Positions 6,100-14,661 of a stretch of 14,661 nucleotides of DNA are shown here, piece after piece (the stretch's first letter is position 1; each line of letters opens with the position of its first letter). The notes beneath the pieces were generated by a model. That model worked only from the letters and a program-made list of their open reading frames with translations, ran no database searches and had not been told where the DNA came from. This stretch comes from CAIOSQ01 sp044359885 (GTDB lineage Bacteria; Pseudomonadota; Alphaproteobacteria; CACIAM-22H2), in the NCBI GenBank assembly GCA_044359885.1, contig JBIKLI010000073.1:1-14661 (forward strand). Reading direction: 5' to 3'. Both the position numbers and the translations under genes were made by a program.

Positions 6100-7578
6100 A
6101 TGCCCCACCAATCGACAGCCATACTGCCGCCCAGCCGCCCCCGACGCGTGGCCGGCGAACTGCACGCAGATCTCTGCGTCATCGGCGCCGGCTCTGGCGG
6201 CCTGTCGGTCGCCGCCGGCGCGGTGCAGATGGGCGCGTCCGTCGTCCTGGTCGAGAAGGGCGAGATGGGCGGCGACTGCCTGAACACCGGCTGCGTCCCG
6301 TCGAAGGCCCTGATCGCCGCGGGACAAGCCGCCCAGACCATGCGCGACGCAGGGAGCTTCGGCATCCACGCGCCCAGCCCGGAGATCCGCTTCGGCGACG
6401 TCCACGCGCATGTGCATGGCGTCATCGCCGCCATCGCGCCGCATGACAGCGTCGCGCGCTTCGAGGGGCTGGGCGTCCACGTGATCAAGGCCGCTGCGCG
6501 TTTCGCCGGACCCGACATCGTCGAGGCGGGCGGCGAGCGGATCCGGGCGCGGCGCTTCGTCGTCGCCACCGGGTCACGAGCCGCGGTGCCGCCGATACCG
6601 GGCCTCGCCGAATCGGGCTACCTCACCAACGAGACGATCTTCGGCCTGACGCAATGCCCGCAGCATCTGATCGTCGTCGGTGGCGGACCGATCGGCGTCG
6701 AAATGGCACAGGCCTTCCGCCGGCTCGGCGCGCGCGTCACGATCGTCGAGAGCGCCAGGATCCTGCCGCGGGACGAGCCCGAGGCCGTCGAGGTCGTTCG
6801 CGGCGCGCTTCGCCGCGAGGGTGTGACACTGCTGGAAGCCACCACTCTGCGTTCCTTGCGACGCGACGGCGATCGCATCGTCGCGACGCTGGATGCGGAT
6901 GGACCGGACGGGCGCAGCATCGACGCAAGCCATGTCCTCGTCGCCGCCGGACGCAGGCCCAATGTCGAGGATCTCGGTCTCGACGCGGCGGGCATCGCAC
7001 ATGGAACCACGGGGATCTCCGTCGACGCGCGGCTGCGCAGCAGCAACCGCCGGGTCTTCGCCATCGGCGACGTCGCCGGCGGTCCGCAATTCACCCATGT
7101 GGCCGGACAACACGCGGGCATCGTCATCCGCAACGCGCTGTTCGGAATTCCGGCCCGCATCGACTACAAGGCGCTGCCCTGGGTCACCTACACGGATCCC
7201 GAACTCGCGCATGCCGGACTGACCGAGGCGGGCGCCCGCGCGGCGGGCCACGATGCCAAGGTCCTGACCTGGTCCTTCGCCGCCAACGACCGTGCGCAGG
7301 CCGAGCGCGCGACCGACGGGCTCGCCAAGATCGTGCTGGGGCGCAAGGGCCGGATCCTGGGCGCCACGATCGTGGGGCCTCGCGCCGGCGAATTGATCGG
7401 ACCCTGGGTCCTCGCCATCTCGTCGGGGCTCGGGATCGGCAGCGTCGCCAGCGCGGTGCTGCCCTACCCGACGCTGTCGGAGATCTCCAAGCGTGCCGCC
7501 GGCAGCTACTACACGCCGAAGCTGTTCGGACGCGCGACACGGCGGATCGTCGGCTTCGTCCAGCGCTTCATCCCCTGA
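6100..7578 (+). CDS. FAD-dependent pyridine nucleotide-disulfide oxidoreductase, MerA/dihydrolipoamide dehydrogenase-like
   Basis: A 492-residue class I disulfide oxidoreductase. The FAD Rossmann motif is CVIGAGSGG (26-34), the redox disulfide is C60-LNTG-C65, the NAD(P)H motif is VVGGGPIGVE (192-201) and the second FAD motif is AIGDVAGGPQFTHVA (321-335). The dimerisation domain runs from about 355. The catalytic His of lipoamide dehydrogenase and glutathione reductase (HPTxxE) is Tyr here: LPYPTLSE, Y456 with E461 kept. This change is also found in mercuric reductase (PYLTxxE), but the N-terminal HMA domain and C-terminal CC pair of true MerA are absent. Lipoamide is therefore an unlikely substrate. 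First gene of the operon; 11 bases before the TVP38 gene. The start is uncertain: no good ribosome site precedes 6100, and the frame is open upstream to 5926. Confidence 0.85.
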   Translation: MPHQSTAILPPSRPRRVAGELHADLCVIGAGSGGLSVAAGAVQMGASVVLVEKGEMGGDCLNTGCVPSKALIAAGQAAQTMRDAGSFGIHAPSPEIRFGDVHAHVHGVIAAIAPHDSVARFEGLGVHVIKAAARFAGPDIVEAGGERIRARRFVVATGSRAAVPPIPGLAESGYLTNETIFGLTQCPQHLIVVGGGPIGVEMAQAFRRLGARVTIVESARILPRDEPEAVEVVRGALRREGVTLLEATTLRSLRRDGDRIVATLDADGPDGRSIDASHVLVAAGRRPNVEDLGLDAAGIAHGTTGISVDARLRSSNRRVFAIGDVAGGPQFTHVAGQHAGIVIRNALFGIPARIDYKALPWVTYTDPELAHAGLTEAGARAAGHDAKVLTWSFAANDRAQAERATDGLAKIVLGRKGRILGATIVGPRAGELIGPWVLAISSGLGIGSVASAVLPYPTLSEISKRAAGSYYTPKLFGRATRRIVGFVQRFIP

Positions 7579-7589
7579 CGGAGCCGGCC

Positions 7590-8306
7590 ATGCGCTTCTC
7601 CCGGTTGATCGCCGATCGCAGGCTTTGGCTGGTCCTGGCGGCGCTCGCCGCATTCGGGATCATCCGCTGGTCCGGACTGGGCGACGTCCTGTCGCTGGAC
7701 ACGTTGCGCACGCATCGCGAGGCGCTCGCCGGCTGGGTGGACGGCAATGCCGTCGCCGCAAGCCTCGCCTATGTCGCGGCCTATGTCGCGGCCGTCGCCT
7801 TCTCGCTGCCCGGCGCGGTGTTCCTGACCCTCGCCGGCGGGTTCCTGTTCGGCGCGGCGCTCGGCACGCTGCTGACGGTGACCGGCGCCACCATCGGCGC
7901 CACGCTCGTCTTCCTCTTCGCCAAGGCGGTCTTCGGCGCGAACGCCCTGGACCGCTTCGGCGCGCCCGCCGCGCGGCTCGCCGACGGGATCAGGCGCAAC
8001 GCGGCGTCCTATCTGCTCGTTCTGCGGCTCGTGCCGCTCTTCCCCTTTTTCCTCGTGAACCTCGTTCCCGCCTTTGTCGGCGTGCGGCTTCCGGTCTATG
8101 CGGTCACGACCTTCTTCGGGATCATCCCGGGCACGGCCGTGTTTTCGCTTGCGGGCGCCGGGCTCGGCACCGTGCTCGACCAGGGCGGCGCGCTAACCCC
8201 CGGCGCGATCCTGACGCCGGAGATCCTGGCAGGACTGCTCGGCCTCGCGGCGCTTTCGCTGGCCGCGATACCGCTGCGCAAGCGCTTCGAAACGCGTGCC
8301 AAGTGA
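7590..8306 (+). CDS. TVP38/TMEM64 family membrane protein (DedA/SNARE-associated superfamily)
   Basis: A 238-residue inner-membrane protein, SNARE-associated domain PF09335. Hydrophobic segments lie at about 12-28, 55-75, 78-110, 140-162, 168-195 and 210-228. Family features are the glycine-rich re-entrant stretch LAGGFLFGAALG (81-92) and RLVPLFPFFLVNLVP (146-160) followed by the GIIPGTAVFSLAGAGLG stretch (177-193). Members of the superfamily are linked to lipid scrambling or flipping of undecaprenyl phosphate and phospholipids. This subfamily often sits beside MerA-like flavoproteins, as here. The start has GGAG six bases upstream, and the gene begins 11 bases after the oxidoreductase. With membrane glycosyltransferases downstream, a role in lipid-carrier recycling is conceivable but inferred. 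Confidence 0.88.
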   Translation: MRFSRLIADRRLWLVLAALAAFGIIRWSGLGDVLSLDTLRTHREALAGWVDGNAVAASLAYVAAYVAAVAFSLPGAVFLTLAGGFLFGAALGTLLTVTGATIGATLVFLFAKAVFGANALDRFGAPAARLADGIRRNAASYLLVLRLVPLFPFFLVNLVPAFVGVRLPVYAVTTFFGIIPGTAVFSLAGAGLGTVLDQGGALTPGAILTPEILAGLLGLAALSLAAIPLRKRFETRAK

Positions 8307-8316
8307 GGAGAGTGCG

Positions 8317-9129
8317 ATGATGCGAACCGCCCGCCCGTCCGTCCTCGGCCGTCGCGCCATGCTCGGCGCCGGCATCGCCTGCGCCACGCTCGCGCGCGCC
8401 GCGCATGCCACGCCGGACCCGGACGCGACCTACGACACGCTGCTCCGGCGCCATGTCGCCGCCGGCGCAGACGGCATCACCCGTGTCGCCTATGGGCGCT
8501 GGCGTGCGCATGCCGAAGATCGCGCGGCGCTGGACCAGGCCATCGCCGCGATGTCCGCACGACGCCCATCGGCGATGTCCCGCGCGGAGGCCTACGCGTT
8601 CTGGGCCAATCTCTACAACGCCGTCACGCTGAAGGTGGTTCTCGACCGCTACCCGGTCGCCTCGATCCGCGACATCAAGGGCAGTTCCTGGCTCGATCCC
8701 AAGGCCTATACGGGGCCGTGGCGCGATCAGCGCGTGACCGTCGAGGGACGCGGCCTGTCGCTGGACGACATCGAGCACGCGATCATGCGGCCCGGCTTCA
8801 AGGACCCGCGCGTCCACTACGCGGTCAACTGCGCCTCGTATGGCTGCCCCAACCTGATGGCGCGCGCCTGGCGGGCAGAGACGCTCGAAGCGGACCTGGA
8901 GGATGCCGCACGCGCCTTCATCAACCATCCTCGCGGCGTCACGGTGCTGCCCTCCGGCGCGTTGCGCGTATCGTCGATCTATCGCTGGTTCATCGAGGAT
9001 TTCGGCGGCAGCGATGACGGGTTGCGCGCGCATTTCCGCGTCTACGCGTCGTCAGCGCTGGCCCGCGCCCTCGAGAGCGCGCCGGCCATCGCCGATCACG
9101 ACTACGACTGGTCCCTCAATCGCGCATGA
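8317..9129 (+). CDS. DUF547 protein with probable Tat signal
   Basis: A 270-residue protein of unknown function. GAGGAG at 8305-8310 sets the first of two adjacent ATG codons as start. The N-terminus has LGRRAMLGAG (10-19), a twin-arginine-like motif, then a hydrophobic stretch and AHA, a likely cleavage site near residue 31, so the mature protein is probably periplasmic. The DUF547 core is intact: EAYAFWANLYNAVTLKV (91-107), DDIEHAIMRPGFKDPRVHYA (150-169), NCASYGCPNL (171-180) with the paired cysteines C172 and C177, and IYRWFIEDFGG (221-231). Some DUF547 proteins resemble cysteine-protease/transglutaminase folds, so an enzyme is likely. It is 10 bases after the TVP38 stop and its TGA overlaps the ATG of the rhodanese gene. 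Confidence 0.85.
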   Translation: MMRTARPSVLGRRAMLGAGIACATLARAAHATPDPDATYDTLLRRHVAAGADGITRVAYGRWRAHAEDRAALDQAIAAMSARRPSAMSRAEAYAFWANLYNAVTLKVVLDRYPVASIRDIKGSSWLDPKAYTGPWRDQRVTVEGRGLSLDDIEHAIMRPGFKDPRVHYAVNCASYGCPNLMARAWRAETLEADLEDAARAFINHPRGVTVLPSGALRVSSIYRWFIEDFGGSDDGLRAHFRVYASSALARALESAPAIADHDYDWSLNRA

Positions 9130-9716
9130 TCCGGCGCGGGAACAGGCGCATGCGCGCCCGCGCGGCGGTCGCGGCGATCGCGGGCACGCTGCTCGCAGCG
9201 GCCCTGACCTGGACCGTCATGACCGTCCCCGCCCCCTGGCGGCTCGACCCCACCGACCCGCGCGTCTCGCTCGACGACGTGGAACGCGAGGTGGCCCAAC
9301 GCTATCCCGTGCCAGACATCGCGTCGGCGTCTCTCGCGCGCATGCTCGCCGGCGGCGACGTCGTCCTGTTCGACGTCCGCACCGCCGAGGAATTCGCGGC
9401 CGGGCACCTGCCTGGCGCGATCCGGGTCGAACCCGGAACGGGCGCGGAGGAATTCCTGATCCAGCATCGTGCGCGTCTCGGCGGGGCTCCTGTCGTGTTC
9501 TATTGCGCCGTCGGCGTGCGCTCGTCGCAGATGGTGATGCGGACGCTCGAGCGCATCGCCCCCCATGCCACCGGCGGCATCTACAATCTGCGCGGCGGCA
9601 TCTTCCGCTGGGCGAGCGGCGGACGGGCGCTGGTCAGGGGCGATGCGCCGGGCGAGGCGCATCCCTTCGACGCGAATTGGGGACAGTTGCTGAGCAGAAG
9701 CGTCGCCGGGCCATGA
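9126..9716 (+). CDS. Membrane-anchored rhodanese-like sulfurtransferase
   Basis: A 196-residue single-domain rhodanese. A basic N-terminus (MIRRGNRRMRAR) and one hydrophobic helix (about 13-34) suggest a signal anchor with the domain in the periplasm. The rhodanese domain covers about 65-170: VVLFDVRTAEEFAAGHLPGA (79-98), the catalytic cysteine C127 in the loop FYCAVGVRSS, and IYNLRGGIFRW (152-162). The six-residue loop starting at C127 is typical of sulfurtransferases rather than Cdc25-type phosphatases. Rhodaneses move sulfane sulfur through a cysteine persulfide. The ATG overlaps the TGA of the DUF547 gene (ATGA at 9126-9129), indicating translational coupling. Its place beside a disulfide oxidoreductase and an exported DUF547 protein with paired cysteines points to extracytoplasmic thiol chemistry, by inference. 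Confidence 0.87.
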   Translation: MIRRGNRRMRARAAVAAIAGTLLAAALTWTVMTVPAPWRLDPTDPRVSLDDVEREVAQRYPVPDIASASLARMLAGGDVVLFDVRTAEEFAAGHLPGAIRVEPGTGAEEFLIQHRARLGGAPVVFYCAVGVRSSQMVMRTLERIAPHATGGIYNLRGGIFRWASGGRALVRGDAPGEAHPFDANWGQLLSRSVAGP

Positions 9717-11101
9717 CGCTGCCGCCGCACCGGGGACCCTGCCTTGCGCTGCTGTGCGCTCTCGGCTTCGCGGCGGCGACCCAGGTTGCGCTGGCGATCG
9801 GCCATGGCGATGCCGCCCTGTCCACGCGCGATCGCTGGACGACGGCGCTCGTCCTCTGGCTGTCGCTGTCGCTGTCCGCTCTGGCTGTGATCGGTGCCGC
9901 CTGGGCGATGCGCGACGTGCCCCTGTCCCGCGGCCTCGCCCTTGCGATCGTCCTCGCCGGCATCCTGATGCGTGCGCCGTATTTCGGCGCCGGCCCGATG
10001 CTGGAGAACGACCATTTCCGCTATCTTCTCGACGGCGCGATGGTGGCGCGGGGGCTCGACCCCTATGCCATCGCCCCCGCGGCCCTGGCCCGCGGCGCGC
10101 CCGGCATGCCGCCCGATCTGATCGCGGACGGTGGCGCGGCGATCGCGGCGATCAACTTTCCTGCCTTGCGCTCGATCTATCCCGGCGGCGCGCAGATCCT
10201 GTTCGCGCTTGCGCATCTCGCAGCCCCCTGGAGCATCGACGGCCTGCGCGCGGCGATCTTCGCGATGGAGGCGTTGACCGCGATCCTGGTATGGCGCCTG
10301 CTGGTCGCCTGCGAAGGTCCGCCGGTGGCGACGGCGATCTATTGGTGCAACCCGCTGATGGCCTTCTGCCTGACCGGTCAGGCGCATGTCGACGCGGCGC
10401 TGGGCCCTCCGATCCTCGCGGCCCTGCTCGCGACGCATCGGCGCGCGGGCGCGCTCGCCGGCTGCGCGCTCGGCCTCGCCATCGGCGTGAAGCTGTGGCC
10501 GGTCCTGCTGGCGCCGCTGCTTGCGCGCGCGCTCGGACAGGACCGGCGGCGCCTCGCTTCCTTCGCCCTCGCCCTGGGCGGAACGACGCTCGTGCTCTGC
10601 GCGCCGCTGCTGGTCGCGAGCATTGATGCCGACGCCGGTCTCGTCGCCTACGCGACTGGCTGGAGCGTCAACAATGCGCCCTATGCATGGGCATCGCTGG
10701 GCTTGCGCGGCATTTTCGGACAGGCGGCCGGCGAGGGCGCGCTGCGCCTTCTCGTCGCGCTCGCGGCGGCCGGTGCCAGCCTCGCGATCGCCGCGCGACG
10801 TCCCGGCGCCCCCGGCGACCTGGTCTTCCGGGCCGCGACGATCGCGACGCTTCTCTTCTATCTCTCCCCGGCGCAATTCCCCTGGTATGCCGCGTGGTTC
10901 CTGCCCCTCGCCGCGGCATCCGCGGGATGGGTCCCGGCGACGGCGACCATCGGTCTTCCCGTCTATTACCTGTTCTTTCCCCTCGCCGCCTCGGGCCACG
11001 CAGGCATCCATCACCTCGGGCTCGCCGTCCTGCATCTTGCGCCGGTTCTCCTGGCCGCGCATGCGTCGCGACGGACCGCGCACGCGGGAGAACCCGGATG
11101 A
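9713..11101 (+). CDS. GT-C membrane glycosyltransferase (GT87/DUF2029-like, polyprenyl-phosphate-sugar dependent)
   Basis: A 462-residue polytopic protein with roughly ten hydrophobic helices. Its first extracytoplasmic loop carries LENDHFRYLLDGAMVARGLD (98-117), matching the DDxYRYLWDG...G..PY signature in which the acidic residues (here D100 and D107) bind or activate the substrate. Other family marks are FPALRSIYPGGAQILFALA, a CNPL...GQAHVDAAL segment, GVKLWPVLLAPLL and YLSPAQFPWYAAWFLPL. Relatives are mannosyltransferases that use polyprenyl-phosphate sugars on the outer face of the inner membrane. The start overlaps the rhodanese stop (ATGA 9713-9716) and the end overlaps the GT2 start. 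The DPM1-like GT2 downstream could make its lipid donor. Sugar and acceptor are unknown. Confidence 0.8.
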   Translation: MTLPPHRGPCLALLCALGFAAATQVALAIGHGDAALSTRDRWTTALVLWLSLSLSALAVIGAAWAMRDVPLSRGLALAIVLAGILMRAPYFGAGPMLENDHFRYLLDGAMVARGLDPYAIAPAALARGAPGMPPDLIADGGAAIAAINFPALRSIYPGGAQILFALAHLAAPWSIDGLRAAIFAMEALTAILVWRLLVACEGPPVATAIYWCNPLMAFCLTGQAHVDAALGPPILAALLATHRRAGALAGCALGLAIGVKLWPVLLAPLLARALGQDRRRLASFALALGGTTLVLCAPLLVASIDADAGLVAYATGWSVNNAPYAWASLGLRGIFGQAAGEGALRLLVALAAAGASLAIAARRPGAPGDLVFRAATIATLLFYLSPAQFPWYAAWFLPLAAASAGWVPATATIGLPVYYLFFPLAASGHAGIHHLGLAVLHLAPVLLAAHASRRTAHAGEPG

Positions 11102-11814
11102 GCCTCCGCGGCCGCAGGATCGGCGTGGTCATTCCGACGCGCAACGAGGCGGGCGCGCTGCCCGCCGTCCTCGGCGCGATGCCCGGCTTCGTCGACGCGG
11201 TGGCGATCGGCGACTTCCGGTCGACGGACGGAACGCAGGAGATCGCCCGGCGCCATGGCGCCATCGTGGTCGACGTCGCCAAGCCGGGCTATGGCCGCGC
11301 CTGCCTCGCGGCGATCGCGGCGCTTCCGCCGGTCGACGTCATCGTCTTCGTCGACGGCGACGCCGCCGACGACCTGACGGCCATGGCGGAGCTGGTGCGG
11401 CCGGTGGTCGACGGCACTGTCGACCTCGCGCTTGGATCCCGCGTCCTCGGGCGACGCGAGCGCGGCGCGCTGACGCCGCAGCAGATCTTCGGGAACTGGC
11501 TCGCCTGCACGCTGATCCGCGCGATCTGGGGCCGGCGTTTCACCGATCTTGGACCGTTCCGCGCCATATCCCGCGACGCGTTCGAACGACTGGGCATGGC
11601 GGACCAGGATTTCGGGTGGACCGTCGAGATGCAGGTCAAGGCCGCGCGCGCCGGACTGCGGACGATCGAGATCCCGGCCGACTACAAGCGCCGCATCGGC
11701 GTGTCCAAGGTCTCGGGCACGATCGCCGGCACGGTCAGGGCCGGGATCAAGATCCTCTGGGTGATCGGGCGCGAGGCGATGCGTGGCGTCGGACCCGGTG
11801 CTGATCGACCATGA
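11098..11814 (+). CDS. Family 2 glycosyltransferase, DPM1-like
   Basis: A 238-residue soluble GT-A enzyme. The N-terminal strand is VVIPTRNEAG (10-19). The nucleotide-binding aspartate is D39 in GDFRSTDGT, where most relatives have a D-D-G-S sequence. The metal-binding DxD motif is VFVDGDA (83-89). LGPFRAISRDAFERLGM (151-167) followed by DFGWTVEMQVKAARAG (171-186) contains the FGWTVEMQ acceptor-site signature of dolichyl/polyprenyl-phosphate sugar synthases and related enzymes. Unlike GtrB/ArnC it has no C-terminal transmembrane pair, so membrane contact would be peripheral. Its start overlaps the GT-C stop (ATGA 11098-11101) and its stop overlaps the DUF2064 start. Most likely it charges a polyprenyl phosphate with a hexose; the specificity is unknown. 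Confidence 0.83.
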   Translation: MSLRGRRIGVVIPTRNEAGALPAVLGAMPGFVDAVAIGDFRSTDGTQEIARRHGAIVVDVAKPGYGRACLAAIAALPPVDVIVFVDGDAADDLTAMAELVRPVVDGTVDLALGSRVLGRRERGALTPQQIFGNWLACTLIRAIWGRRFTDLGPFRAISRDAFERLGMADQDFGWTVEMQVKAARAGLRTIEIPADYKRRIGVSKVSGTIAGTVRAGIKILWVIGREAMRGVGPGADRP

Positions 11815-12530
11815 GCGAGGCGCGGATCGGTCTCGGCCTGATGTGCAAGCCGCCACGACCCGGCGCGACGAAGACGCGCCTCGCGCGCAGCGTCGGCGAC
11901 GACGCCGCCGCGCGGCTTTCGCGCGCCTTCCTGATCGATTGCGCGCGCGCCGCCGGCGACGCGGCGCAATGCACCGGGCTGGACATGGTGGCGTTCTATC
12001 GGCCGGCGGATGCGGCCGCGGAACTCGGAGCGATCCTCGGACCGCGCTGGGACCTGGTGCATGCCGACGCGGGGGATCTGGGGGCGACGATGCGCGAGGC
12101 GCTGGGTCTGCTTCTTGCGCGCTGCCCCGATGGCGCGATGCTGATGGGGGCGGACGTTCCGCTGATCGGCAGTGCCACGATCGCCGCCGCCGCGCGGCTC
12201 CTGCGCGACGGCGGCACGCGCGACGTCGCGCTCGTCCCCAGTCCGGATGGCGGCTACTGTCTGATCGGCGCGCGATGCGCACGAACCGCCGCCCCCCTCT
12301 TCGCGTCGATGGCCTGGGGCGGACCGGAGGTGCTGGCGCAGACGCTGCGCCGCGCCGATGCGCATCGCCTGACGATGCGGCTTCTCGCGCCGGTCCGGGA
12401 CATCGACGACGCCGACGATCTCGCGTGGCTGCGCGCCGAACTGAAGACCAGACCGGACGACGCCCCCGCCACGCGCGCGGCGCTCGCCGCGCTGGCAGCG
12501 AAGCGACAAGGCCCTCCGTCGCCGGGCTGA
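11811..12530 (+). CDS. DUF2064/TIGR04282 CofC-like transferase
   Basis: A 239-residue protein of the DUF2064 family, with a nucleotidyl/glycosyltransferase GT-A fold like CofC and MobA. Motifs: KPPRPGATKTRLA (13-25), the nucleotide-binding loop; GADVP (113-117), with the metal-binding aspartate; PSPDGGYCLIG (143-153); FASMAWGGPEVLAQT (164-178); and DIDDADDL (197-204). TIGR04282 members have been named transferase 1, radical-SAM/selenodomain-associated, and later arsenosugar-type glycosyltransferases, but no radical SAM, ArsM or ArsS gene is visible here. The start overlaps the GT2 stop (ATGA 11811-11814) and it is the last gene of the coupled run. It may activate the sugar used by its two neighbours. 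Confidence 0.85.
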   Translation: MSEARIGLGLMCKPPRPGATKTRLARSVGDDAAARLSRAFLIDCARAAGDAAQCTGLDMVAFYRPADAAAELGAILGPRWDLVHADAGDLGATMREALGLLLARCPDGAMLMGADVPLIGSATIAAAARLLRDGGTRDVALVPSPDGGYCLIGARCARTAAPLFASMAWGGPEVLAQTLRRADAHRLTMRLLAPVRDIDDADDLAWLRAELKTRPDDAPATRAALAALAAKRQGPPSPG

Positions 12531-12611
12531 CGCCAGCGGCGAACCGGCGCGATCGTATCTTGCGGGACGGCGCTCGCGCGCCCATCTCGACGGGAGCCAG
12601 GGGTGACACCC

Positions 12612-14661
<2,050 letters not shown>

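Noticed and set aside
9581..11083. Minus-strand open frame of 500 codons opposite the GT-C gene
   Set aside because: Translation is Q/R/E-rich antisense of a membrane protein with clear GT-C motifs and ATGA coupling on both sides.
6100..12530. Arsenic or mercury resistance operon
   Set aside because: No arsM, arsS, arsC, merR, merT or merP is present, and the MerA-like protein lacks the HMA domain and C-terminal cysteines; only family resemblance remains.

Overview
The window is uniformly GC-rich, with strong G/C third-position bias, Shine-Dalgarno-type starts and many short ATGA overlaps. This fits a high-GC proteobacterium, most likely an alphaproteobacterium (a TRAP transporter, a Tat-type signal, TVP38 and DUF547 proteins). 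I cannot name a genus. No rRNA, tRNA, CRISPR array, insertion sequence or phage gene was seen.

Left part (1-4045, minus strand): a catabolic operon reading right to left. It begins with a small protein (3731-4045) resembling the alpha subunit of N,N-dimethylformamidase. Next is a 748-residue protein (1473-3719) resembling the iron-dependent beta subunit of that enzyme. Then come a TRAP solute-binding protein (346-1392) and the start of the TRAP small permease (cut by the left edge at base 1). A perfect 11-bp hairpin lies between the binding protein and the permease. A divergent 134-bp region (4046-4179) separates this operon from a plus-strand zinc deacylase of the succinylglutamate desuccinylase/aspartoacylase (DoeB-like) family (4180-5196). 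The likely theme is uptake of an amide or N-acyl compound and hydrolysis of its amide bond; the substrate is unknown.

Middle (5197-6099): about 900 bases without a convincing intact gene. It holds a nested inverted repeat just after the deacylase and a weak two-frame trace on the minus strand that might be a decayed histone-deacetylase-family gene.

Right part (6100-12530, plus strand): seven tightly packed genes with four ATGA start/stop overlaps. They encode a MerA/Lpd-like flavin disulfide oxidoreductase, a TVP38/TMEM64 membrane protein, a probably Tat-exported DUF547 protein, a membrane-anchored rhodanese, a GT-C (GT87/DUF2029-like) membrane glycosyltransferase, a soluble DPM1-like GT2 glycosyltransferase and a DUF2064 (CofC-like) transferase. 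The arrangement suggests one transcript joining thiol/sulfur redox chemistry at the membrane to assembly of a glycosylated, perhaps lipid-linked, product. The product is unknown and this is the best candidate for an undescribed system here. A P2A-type cation ATPase (12612 to the right edge, C-terminus missing) follows after an 81-bp gap.
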